A stretch of DNA of 9,721 nucleotides. It comes from Eubacterium sp. TM05-53. GTDB taxonomy: Bacteria; Bacillota_I; Bacilli_A; Erysipelotrichales; Erysipelotrichaceae. The translations under genes and the position numbers were made by a program. The stretch lies in contig NZ_QSPK01000075.1 in NCBI RefSeq assembly GCF_003436425.1, positions 1 to 9,721 on the forward strand. The letters run 5' to 3'. This document shows positions 1 through 5,267 of the stretch, in pieces. A model generated the notes under the pieces. That model made no database searches, was not told where the DNA came from, and worked only from the letters and a program-made list of their open reading frames with translations. Every line of letters starts with the position of its first letter. Position 1 is the first letter of the stretch.

Positions 1-15
1 TCACCCAATGGGTGA
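1..15. repeat. Short inverted repeat at the window edge
   Basis: TCACCC and GGGTGA flank a 3-nt AAT spacer, giving a perfect 6-bp inverted repeat. In the frame starting at base 1 it runs into tandem stops, TGA then TAA (13-18), so it may be the last codons of a gene that starts before the window. Too little sequence is present to say more. Confidence 0.3.
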
Positions 16-24
16 TAAGAAAAA

Positions 25-73
25 TTCGTAGATTTCCTTTAAATTAGGAACATTCTACGGATTTTTATATTTT
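25..73 (+). terminator. Intrinsic terminator of an upstream gene
   Basis: The arms at 25-38 and 46-61 pair as an 8-bp outer stem (TTCGTAGA with TCTACGGA, one G-U), a small internal loop, and a 5-bp inner stem (TTCCT with AGGAA). The loop is 39-45. The stem is followed by ATTTTTATATTTT. An A-rich run before the stem means it could also stop minus-strand transcription. It most likely ends a gene lying before the window. Confidence 0.7.
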
Positions 74-115
74 CATGAATAATTCAGGTTATATATGTTT
101 TTGCTTTCATAGCAA

Positions 116-166
116 TGTAAAAAATTTACAATCATATTGTAAATGGTTGTAAATGGTTGTAAATGA
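116..166. promoter_or_regulatory. Operator-like cluster of TTGTAAAT half-sites
   Basis: A perfect inverted repeat, ATTTACAAT (124-132) and ATTGTAAAT (136-144) around CAT, is followed by direct repeats at 10-bp period: TTGTAAATGG (137-146), TTGTAAATGG (147-156) and TTGTAAATGA (157-166). A further TGTAAA (116-121) also pairs with TTTACA (125-130). The 10-bp period places copies on one face of the helix. The middle direct repeat contains the -35 of the promoter at 147-175. Inference: a binding site for an unidentified regulator. I do not match it to a known operator. Confidence 0.55.
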
Positions 167-175
167 TGATATAAT
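147..175 (+). promoter_or_regulatory. Sigma-A-type promoter for the leader RNA
   Basis: The -35 is TTGTAA (147-152), followed by a 17-bp spacer and a consensus TATAAT -10 (170-175). The start point would be near 182. The -35 lies inside the repeat cluster, so a protein bound there would compete with RNA polymerase. Confidence 0.65.
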
Positions 176-181
176 TTAATC

Positions 182-307
182 GGCTTCGAAAGGAAGTTTT
201 AAGAAGGTTTGCGTCAATAGAAATCGTATTTTGCTCCTTCCTCAAGTTCACTAATGATTTCAAAGTTGACGTAATAGATTAGGCCTGAGTGAATCCGGGC
301 CTTTTTG
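182..307 (+). ncRNA. Structured leader RNA or small RNA, unidentified class
   Basis: The stretch lies between the predicted start point near 182 and a hairpin terminator ending at 306. A stem pairs 209-217 (TTGCGTCAA) with 266-274 (TTGACGTAA), nine pairs including one G-U. Inside it, after a small internal loop, GAAATC (220-225) pairs with GATTTC (256-261). The large apical loop (226-255) holds a pyrimidine-rich CTCCTTCCTC at 234-243, and its CTTCCT (237-242) can pair with AGGAAG at 191-196, which would make a pseudoknot. GGCTT (182-186) can pair, with one G-U, with AGGCC (281-285), the left arm of the terminator, so an antiterminator is possible. It lacks the hallmark sequences of T-box, preQ1, purine, SAM or fluoride riboswitches as far as I can recall them. 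It is either a cis-acting attenuator for the HD-domain gene 28 nt downstream or an independent small RNA. Confidence 0.45.
281..306 (+). terminator. Terminator or attenuator before the HD-domain gene
   Basis: AGGCC (281-285) pairs with GGCCT (298-302); an adjacent T-G pair can extend the stem. A TTTTT run (302-306) follows. The left arm can also pair with the RNA's 5' end (182-186), so termination could be conditional. It ends 27 nt before the downstream start codon. Confidence 0.6.
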
Positions 308-333
308 TATGCTACAATAGTGCTGGTGATAGT

Positions 334-921
334 ATGGAACGAATTGAAAAACAGATGCAGTTTATTTTGGAAATTGATAAAGAGAAACAAATTAAAAGAA
401 AAACACTTCAAAGCAATGGACAAGATTTTGAGGATGATGCTCAACACGCCTGGCATATGGCTATTATGACATTATTATTGAGTGAATATGCCAATGAAGA
501 AATCGATGTATTAAAAACAATTTCAATGTTGTTGATTCATGATCTTGTAGAAATTGATGCAGGAGATACATATGCTTATGATGATCAGGGTTTAAAAACA
601 CAAAGTAAAAGAGAAGCACTTGCGGCAAATCGTATCTTTAATCTATTGCCAGAAGATCAGGCGAAAAAAGTGTTTGATTTATGGAATGAGTTTGAGGAAA
701 GAAAAACAGCAGAAGCTAAGTTTGCCAGAGTGATGGATAATTTTCAGCCGGTGATGTTGAATGCAGCAAATGATGGAAGAATGTGGGCTGAAAATGGTGT
801 GCGTCTTGAAAAGATATTAAAGCGAAACGAGAAAACACATGAGGGTAGTGAAATGTTGTGGAAGTATATGTATGAGCATTTTATTTTGCCAAATGTAGAG
901 AAAGGAAGAATCAAAAAGTGA
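334..921 (+). CDS. HD-domain phosphohydrolase, YfbR/HDDC2-like
   Basis: The 195-residue protein belongs to the HD_3 type of the HD superfamily, whose characterised members (YfbR, HDDC2) are metal-dependent 5'-deoxynucleotidases acting on nucleoside monophosphates in the cytosol. The metal-binding pattern is visible in order: His38 in QHAWH, His69-Asp70 in the LLIHDLVEIDAGD segment, and Asp135 in ARVMDNFQP. The usual EAKF stretch (127-130) precedes the last Asp. The family's normal ESVAEHSW segment reads DDAQHAWH here, so it is a divergent subfamily and the substrate is inferred. I chose ATG 334 with a weak GGTGAT site at 325-330. A GTG-initiated extension back to 289 would start inside the upstream terminator and adds no family sequence. 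The gene is flanked by the structured RNA and by a terminator overlapping its stop codon, so it appears monocistronic. Confidence 0.85.
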   Translation: MERIEKQMQFILEIDKEKQIKRKTLQSNGQDFEDDAQHAWHMAIMTLLLSEYANEEIDVLKTISMLLIHDLVEIDAGDTYAYDDQGLKTQSKREALAANRIFNLLPEDQAKKVFDLWNEFEERKTAEAKFARVMDNFQPVMLNAANDGRMWAENGVRLEKILKRNEKTHEGSEMLWKYMYEHFILPNVEKGRIKK

Positions 922-936
922 TTCTTCTATTTTTTG
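904..936 (+). terminator. Terminator overlapping the end of the HD-domain gene
   Basis: GAAGAATCA (905-913) and TGATTCTTC (919-927) form a perfect 9-bp stem with loop AAAAG, followed by TATTTTTTG. The TGA stop (919-921) lies in the 3' arm, so the last codons of the gene double as terminator sequence. Confidence 0.85.
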
Positions 937-941
937 ATTAT

Positions 942-982
942 ACTACTATACAAAACAAAGTAGTGGTGATAAACTAGTAGTG
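942..982. promoter_or_regulatory. Repeats upstream of the DUF4097 gene
   Basis: ACTAC (942-946) is an inverted match to GTAGT at 960-964 and again at 977-981. AGTAGTG occurs twice in direct orientation (959-965 and 976-982), 17 nt apart, and the second copy overlaps a palindromic ACTAGT (973-978). The cluster lies between the previous terminator and the ribosome binding site of the next gene, where an operator would be expected. I see no convincing -35/-10 pair here, so the promoter itself is unplaced. Confidence 0.3.
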
Positions 983-996
983 AAAGAGGTGGTTTG

Positions 997-1743
997 ATGA
1001 AAAAAGGATTCATTATAGTATTTATTCTTATTCTTGTTTGTATTGCAGGAGGTAGCTTTCTTGCGATTCATTTAATTACGAATACGAATGTGGACATTGG
1101 CGAAGTATCTGAAGAAATATCTATTGCGAAAGAACCTTTGAACCATGAACAAATTGAAGATTTTGCTTCGGTTAATTTAGATTTGACAAGTATGGATGTT
1201 AAAATTGAAAAATCTAGTGAGAATGCCATTTCTTATCGTTTGCAGGATGTGAAGAAACAAAAGCTGGAATATTCTGTTGATGATGGGGTTTTAACTGTAA
1301 AAGAAACAATTTCAGATAAACATTTTGTCGGTCATGATGATAATGAAGTGATTCTTTATACGACAAATGATTCTTTAATTGTGAATGGCAATCTTGTTGC
1401 AGGTGATGTTGAAATTCAAAACGTGGCGTTAAAGGATTCTAGAGTGACAAGTGTATCTGGTGATATTTCACTTGAGAACTCATGCTTAAATAATAGTACT
1501 TTTGTTACTACAAGTGGAGATATTGAATTTGATGGTCAATTGGCAGGAGACAATGCATTAGAAACCACTTCTGGAGATGTAAGTGTAGAAAATATCAATA
1601 ATGTTTCAGTAACAGCTTCTACAACGAGTGGGGATATTGAAATTGGAGAAGAAGAATTAACGGGTTCTGTAACTCGATTGTTAGGAACAAACAATGCAAC
1701 TCTAACTTTAAATACAACAAGTGGAGATATTGAAATTAACTAA
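997..1743 (+). CDS. Membrane-anchored DUF4097 (LiaG-like) repeat protein
   Basis: The 248-residue protein has a short basic N-terminus, one hydrophobic segment (about 4-27) acting as a signal anchor, and an extracytoplasmic body typical of the DUF4097/putative adhesin family that includes LiaG. The body ends in a beta-solenoid-like repeat. Gly-Asp turns occur at AGD 135-137 and SGD 154-156, 173-175, 192-194 and 211-213, exactly 19 residues apart. A last SGD at 242-244 follows after 31 residues, and the protein stops four residues later. Most copies read TSGD followed by alternating hydrophobic residues, as for a right-handed beta-helix strand. Start: ATG 997, with AGAGGTGG at 985-992; a TTG three bases upstream in frame is less likely. 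The molecular role of the family is poorly known; many members sit near envelope-stress genes, but no such neighbour is visible here. It appears to be transcribed alone. Confidence 0.85.
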   Translation: MKKGFIIVFILILVCIAGGSFLAIHLITNTNVDIGEVSEEISIAKEPLNHEQIEDFASVNLDLTSMDVKIEKSSENAISYRLQDVKKQKLEYSVDDGVLTVKETISDKHFVGHDDNEVILYTTNDSLIVNGNLVAGDVEIQNVALKDSRVTSVSGDISLENSCLNNSTFVTTSGDIEFDGQLAGDNALETTSGDVSVENINNVSVTASTTSGDIEIGEEELTGSVTRLLGTNNATLTLNTTSGDIEIN

Positions 1744-1776
1744 AAAATAGGCAAGCGAAATTAATCGTTTGCCTTT
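1742..1776. terminator. Bidirectional terminator between convergent genes
   Basis: AGGCAAGCGA (1749-1758) pairs with TCGTTTGCCT (1765-1774) as a 10-bp stem with one G-U and loop AATTAA. For the minus strand it is followed by TATTTTTTAG, a strong U tract, and for the plus strand by a weaker TTTAATAA. The asd stop codon (1763-1761 on the minus strand) is in the loop, so the hairpin serves both the DUF4097 gene and the hom-lysC-asd operon. Confidence 0.85.
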
Positions 1777-2744
1777 AATAATTCTTCTAGAATTTGGACT
1801 GCATTTGTAGCAGCACCTTTACGAATCTGGTCTCCACAACAGAATAAAGATAATGTATGATTTGTTTCATCCGTGATGTCTTTACGAATTCTTCCAACAT
1901 AGACTAAGTCTTGGTTTGTCGTATCCTTTGGCATTGGATAGATGTGATTTTTTGGATCATCCTTTAACACTACGCCATCAGCATGAGCTAATAATTCTCT
2001 AGCCTCATTGACATCCACTTCTTTTTCACATTCGATAGTGATACTTTCAGAGTGAGAACGCCAAATCGGTACACGCACACAAGTACAGTTTACTTTTAAA
2101 GCATCATCGTGCCACATTTTTCTTGCCTCGTTTTGCATCTTCCATTCTTCTTTTGAGATACCTAAATCATCAAAATCTCCAATTTGAGGAATTAAGTTAA
2201 ATGCGATTTGATAAGGGAAAGCTTTTGATGGGATGCTTTCATCTTCAATTTGATTTTTTAAATCTTCAATTCCTTGAACACCAGCACCTGATACAGCTTG
2301 GAATGTTGTTACAATCATGCGTTTAATGTGATATTTTTTATGTAAAGCTTGTAAGGCTACAAGGGCAATAATTGTTGCACAGTTTGGATTGGCAATCAAG
2401 CCATGATGATTTTTAATGTCTTCTTTATTCACTTCAGGAATGACTAAAGGAATGTCTTTGTCTAAACGAAATGCACTTGAATTATCAACAACGATACATC
2501 CTGCTTCTTTGGCCCATGGCATCCACATTTTTGTGACGTCATTTCCTGTTGCACCTAATACATAGTCAACACCTTGAAAGCTTTCTTTTGTCAATTCTTC
2601 AACAATGTGTCCATCGATTTCTTTTCCTTTTGATCTGGCGCTAGCTAATAATTTAAGGTTAGCCTGAATGTTTCTTTCTTTTAAGCATTCTAACATTTGT
2701 TGTCCTACAGCACCTGTAGCACCGGCAATTGCGATTGTTGTCAT
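1761..2744 (-). CDS. asd: Aspartate-semialdehyde dehydrogenase
   Basis: This enzyme makes L-aspartate 4-semialdehyde by NADPH-dependent reduction of aspartyl phosphate, the second step of the aspartate pathway. The 327-residue length is normal. The Rossmann loop GATGAVGQ is at 8-15, SSAFR (89-93) follows, and the nucleophile is Cys122 in NPNCATI. FQAVSGAG (148-155) carries the conserved active-site Gln149. RVPIWRSHSE (224-233) supplies substrate-binding Arg224 and acid-base His231. All expected catalytic residues are present. Its ATG overlaps the lysC stop by 4 nt (ATGA), with AGGAGG inside the end of lysC (2754-2759), so translation is probably coupled. It is the last gene of the minus-strand operon and ends in the hairpin terminator. 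Its product also feeds lysine and methionine synthesis where those branches exist. Confidence 0.97.
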   Translation of the reverse strand: MTTIAIAGATGAVGQQMLECLKERNIQANLKLLASARSKGKEIDGHIVEELTKESFQGVDYVLGATGNDVTKMWMPWAKEAGCIVVDNSSAFRLDKDIPLVIPEVNKEDIKNHHGLIANPNCATIIALVALQALHKKYHIKRMIVTTFQAVSGAGVQGIEDLKNQIEDESIPSKAFPYQIAFNLIPQIGDFDDLGISKEEWKMQNEARKMWHDDALKVNCTCVRVPIWRSHSESITIECEKEVDVNEARELLAHADGVVLKDDPKNHIYPMPKDTTNQDLVYVGRIRKDITDETNHTLSLFCCGDQIRKGAATNAVQILEELLKAND

Positions 2745-4060
2745 TCTTCATTTCCTCCTACGAAAGTATCATATATAACTTGGACTGTTTTTGTGAAGTC
2801 TTTTTTCTTAACTCCCACTGTAATATTGATTTCATCACTGCCTTGGGCAATCATAACAATGTTGATGTTGTTTTTACCTAAAGCACCAAACAATTTACCA
2901 CTTGTACCTGGCTTATCTGACATGTTTTTACCAACTGTAGAAATTAAAGCTAAATCATCTTGGACAGTTAATTTATCTGGCTTTAGTTCATCTTTGAAGT
3001 GCGCCAAGATTTCATAAAGACTTTCTTCAATTTCTTTTTTCTCTACAACAATATTAAATGAGTCAATTCCACTAGGAATGTGTTCAATACTGATGTGGTA
3101 TTTTTCTAGAATAGATAGAGCTTTACGAATGAAACCAACTTCATTTGACATATGCTTTTTGTAAACATAGATAGACATAAAATCTTTTTTACCCGCAATA
3201 CCTGTAATTGGGTATCCGCTTTTTACTTTTGAATGTTCTTGGATGATGGTTCCTGCATCTTGAGGACGATTGGTATTTAAAATGTGGATTGGAATATTGG
3301 CTTCTTTAACTGGGAAAATAGCTTCTTCATGAAGAACACTGGCTCCCATATATGAAAGTTCTCTTAATTCTGAATATGTGATATGAGTAATTCCTTTTGG
3401 GTTTTGAACAATTGTAGGATCCGCCATTAGAAATCCAGATACATCAGTCCAGTTTTCATATACGTCGGCATGTAGACATTTTGCCAAAATAGCACCCGTA
3501 ATATCGCCTCCACCACGTGGGAAGACTTGAATATGTCCATTCGCACTTGTACCATAGAAGCCTGGGAAAACAAAGTGGTCATATTGGGCATATTTGGCTT
3601 GTAGTTTTGCGCTGGTCGCATCCCAGTCGATGGATTTATCTAATTTAAAACGAATAATATCTTTGGCATCCACAAAGGCATAACCTAGGTATTCAGCCAT
3701 TAATTTAGCACAGAAGTATTCACCACGACTGACGATAACAGCTTGGGACATTTGGTTAAGATTGGTGTAAAAGGCATCCAACTCTTTTTCAATAGGTTGT
3801 TTTAAGCCTAATTCATTTTTGATTTCGATGAAACGGTTTTTGATGAGTTTAAAGACACTCGATGCATCCACATGGTATTTTCTGTGGGCATCTAATAAGT
3901 AAAGCAGATCTGTGATTTTGTTGTCGGCCGCAAAACGTTTTCCAGGAGCCGATACAACGATGTATCGGCGTGTTGGATCTTGTTGAATAATGTTTTTGAT
4001 TTTTTTGAATTGTTCTGCATTTGCGACACTAGAACCACCAAATTTTGTGATTTTTAACAT
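2741..4060 (-). CDS. lysC: Aspartokinase with tandem ACT domains
   Basis: The enzyme phosphorylates L-aspartate with ATP, the first committed step towards threonine, lysine and methionine. The 439-residue protein has an amino-acid kinase domain (about 1-280) followed by two ACT regions (about 295-350 and 370-435). KITKFGGSS begins at residue 3, SAPGK is at 37-41, VSRGEY at 110-115, and RGGGD at 182-186, where the family more often has RGGSD. The ELRELSYMGASVLHEEA segment is characteristic. The length and single-ORF layout resemble the monofunctional YclM/ThrD type of Bacillus, which is feedback-controlled by threonine and lysine together; that control is inferred for this protein. It starts 4 nt after the hom stop codon, and its GGAGGT site (4067-4072) overlaps that TAG. 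The gene symbol is generic; thrD would be the Bacillus equivalent if the isoenzyme type is confirmed. Confidence 0.95.
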   Translation of the reverse strand: MLKITKFGGSSVANAEQFKKIKNIIQQDPTRRYIVVSAPGKRFAADNKITDLLYLLDAHRKYHVDASSVFKLIKNRFIEIKNELGLKQPIEKELDAFYTNLNQMSQAVIVSRGEYFCAKLMAEYLGYAFVDAKDIIRFKLDKSIDWDATSAKLQAKYAQYDHFVFPGFYGTSANGHIQVFPRGGGDITGAILAKCLHADVYENWTDVSGFLMADPTIVQNPKGITHITYSELRELSYMGASVLHEEAIFPVKEANIPIHILNTNRPQDAGTIIQEHSKVKSGYPITGIAGKKDFMSIYVYKKHMSNEVGFIRKALSILEKYHISIEHIPSGIDSFNIVVEKKEIEESLYEILAHFKDELKPDKLTVQDDLALISTVGKNMSDKPGTSGKLFGALGKNNINIVMIAQGSDEINITVGVKKKDFTKTVQVIYDTFVGGNEE

Positions 4061-4064
4061 ATGA

Positions 4065-5177
4065 CTACCTCCATAATGCGATAAAACTATTTTTATCTAA
4101 TTCCTTAACTTTCTTAATGATTGACATATCCTGGTTTTCAATCCAGTAATAGTTTGCTTCTTTCTTTTGAATAGGATAGTAATTCTCTAGGGCAACATCA
4201 CTACGAATTAGCCACGTTTCTTTTAATAGAGACGTATCAAATTCTTTTGGTGTCGAATAAACAATTTTTCTTTCTTTATTTTCAAGTGTATCTAAAGCAT
4301 TCTGTACCATGGCCTGTGCTGTAGGTAATTGGCCAGCACCCTGACCATAATAGCCTAGTGTATCAAAGCTGTGAGATAGTATTTTTTGGGCGTTGTAGTT
4401 GTTTGGGACATTGGCTAAAAAATCACTTTCATCCATGCAGCAAGGCGCAATAATGGAAATAATCTTATCGCCAATTTGCCTTGAAATGGATAAATGACGC
4501 AACACTTTGTTGTTCATTTTGATGAATTTAATGTCCAACATTTTGATTGTACGAATACCAGCATAATATGGAATGTCAACAATTGGTGTATTGAAGGCCA
4601 AGCTGTTAGAAATCTTTGTCTTATAATATACGTCAACACCATCAATATCGTTAGATGGATCTTTTTCAGCATATCCTTTATCTTGAGCTTGTTTTAAAAC
4701 GTCCTCAAAATCTAAGTTGTTTTTTTGCATAGAATCTAAAATGTAGTTGCTTGTACCATTAAAAATACCTTCATAGCCTTGTAGTGGTTCAAGTCTTTTT
4801 AGCTTTAATAGGGCATCAATAAATGGTATACCACCTGCAACACAAGCTTCTACCTGAATGCTTCCTCCATACTCTTTTTCAAGTTCTAAATAGGTATCGA
4901 GATAGGTTGCGACAACAGCTTTATTTGAACTGATGACATGTTTTCCTTTTTTCAAAGCTTTTTGAATCAATGTGTTGGCGGGTTCTAATCCGTTTAAGCA
5001 TTCAAAAACGATATCAATATCATCTTGAACTACCATATCTTCATTGTTAGAAAAATAAGGTAAGTTTTCTTTTTCTTTACGTACATAAACGTATTTTATA
5101 TTGATATCATCCAATGACTTTGCCAGGATTTCAATCCCTTTTCCGACAACTCCATAACCTAAGATAACTGCGTTCAT
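4065..5177 (-). CDS. hom: Homoserine dehydrogenase, short form without ACT domain
   Basis: The enzyme reduces aspartate semialdehyde to homoserine with NAD(P)H, the branch point to threonine and methionine. The 370-residue protein has GYGVVGKG (7-14) for nucleotide binding, SNKAVV (84-89), and the FNGTSNYIL segment (139-147). The family's active-site set is Glu171, Asp182 and Lys186, with the usual 11- and 4-residue spacing. GQGAGQLPTAQA (278-289) closes the catalytic domain. Bacillus-type enzymes are commonly 400-430 residues with a C-terminal ACT domain. Here only about 80 residues follow, and I cannot recognise an ACT fold in them, so threonine inhibition of this enzyme may be absent or different. 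I chose ATG 5177 because AGGAGG lies 6 nt upstream and the protein then opens with MNAVILGYGVVG; an in-frame extension to 5237 would run through the promoter. First gene of the minus-strand operon. Confidence 0.95.
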   Translation of the reverse strand: MNAVILGYGVVGKGIEILAKSLDDINIKYVYVRKEKENLPYFSNNEDMVVQDDIDIVFECLNGLEPANTLIQKALKKGKHVISSNKAVVATYLDTYLELEKEYGGSIQVEACVAGGIPFIDALLKLKRLEPLQGYEGIFNGTSNYILDSMQKNNLDFEDVLKQAQDKGYAEKDPSNDIDGVDVYYKTKISNSLAFNTPIVDIPYYAGIRTIKMLDIKFIKMNNKVLRHLSISRQIGDKIISIIAPCCMDESDFLANVPNNYNAQKILSHSFDTLGYYGQGAGQLPTAQAMVQNALDTLENKERKIVYSTPKEFDTSLLKETWLIRSDVALENYYPIQKKEANYYWIENQDMSIIKKVKELDKNSFIALWR

Positions 5178-5183
5178 ATCGTT

Positions 5184-5189
5184 CCTCCT
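5184..5189 (-). promoter_or_regulatory. Ribosome binding site fixing the hom start
   Basis: A full AGGAGG on the minus strand sits 6 nt before ATG 5177, supporting that start over the longer frame that begins at 5237. Confidence 0.8.
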
Positions 5190-5204
5190 GTATCTTTTTA
5201 GAAA

Positions 5205-5223
5205 ACACTTGTTTTTAAAGTGT
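5205..5223. promoter_or_regulatory. Candidate ThrR-type operator between hom and thrC
   Basis: ACACTT (5205-5210) and AAGTGT (5218-5223) form a perfect 6-bp inverted repeat with a 7-nt spacer. It covers the plus-strand -35 (5209-5214) and ends next to the predicted hom start point near 5221, so a bound dimer could block both operons. It is also compatible with a weak hairpin in the hom leader. Assignment to the ThrR-like protein at 7598-8032 is inference from position. I cannot compare it with the Bacillus site from memory. Confidence 0.4.
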
Positions 5224-5237
5224 GAACATTGTATCAT
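5209..5237 (+). promoter_or_regulatory. Promoter for the thrC operon
   Basis: TTGTTT (5209-5214), a 17-bp spacer and TATCAT (5232-5237) form a moderate sigma-A-type promoter. The start point would be near 5244, leaving a leader of about 24 nt, too short for attenuation. Its -10 overlaps that of the divergent hom promoter by two bases. Confidence 0.5.
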
Positions 5238-5256
5238 ATGGAATATAGATTTTCAA
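5228..5256 (-). promoter_or_regulatory. Promoter for the hom-lysC-asd operon
   Basis: On the minus strand TTGAAA (5256-5251), a 17-bp spacer ending in TGA, and TACAAT (5233-5228) form a good sigma-A-type promoter with an extended -10. Its -35 overlaps the thrC ribosome binding site, and its -10 overlaps the thrC -10. The leader to ATG 5177 is about 44 nt. Confidence 0.7.
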
Positions 5257-5261
5257 GGAGG
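5255..5261 (+). promoter_or_regulatory. Ribosome binding site fixing the thrC start
   Basis: AAGGAGG ends 6 nt before ATG 5268. This excludes in-frame upstream start codons at 5229 and 5238, which lie within or just after the promoter. Confidence 0.85.
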
Positions 5262-5267
5262 ATTCTC

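Noticed and set aside
137..166. Three tandem TTGTAAATG copies as a CRISPR-like array
   Set aside because: The units are only 10 bp with no spacers, and they overlap a promoter. They behave as operator half-sites, not as an array.
254..274. Possible leader peptide, MISKLT, within the structured RNA
   Set aside because: It has no ribosome binding site, lies in the 3' arm of a stem, and carries no run of regulatory codons.
310..318. Extended -10 TGCTACAAT as a separate promoter for the HD-domain gene
   Set aside because: The -35 position is poor, and a start point near 325 would leave almost no leader and start on the ribosome binding site. It cannot be excluded.
214..456. Minus-strand reading frame of 80 codons
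   Set aside because: It is antisense to the HD-domain gene and the RNA, has no ribosome site, and encodes no recognisable family.
994..996. TTG as the start of the DUF4097 protein
   Set aside because: An ATG follows immediately and has better spacing from AGAGGTGG.
2697..3017. Plus-strand reading frame of 106 codons over lysC and asd
   Set aside because: It is antisense to two clear genes and has low-complexity composition without family signals.
5178..5267. T-box or amino-acid attenuator before thrC or hom
   Set aside because: The leaders are about 24 and 44 nt, with no T-box sequence, leader peptide or terminator hairpin.
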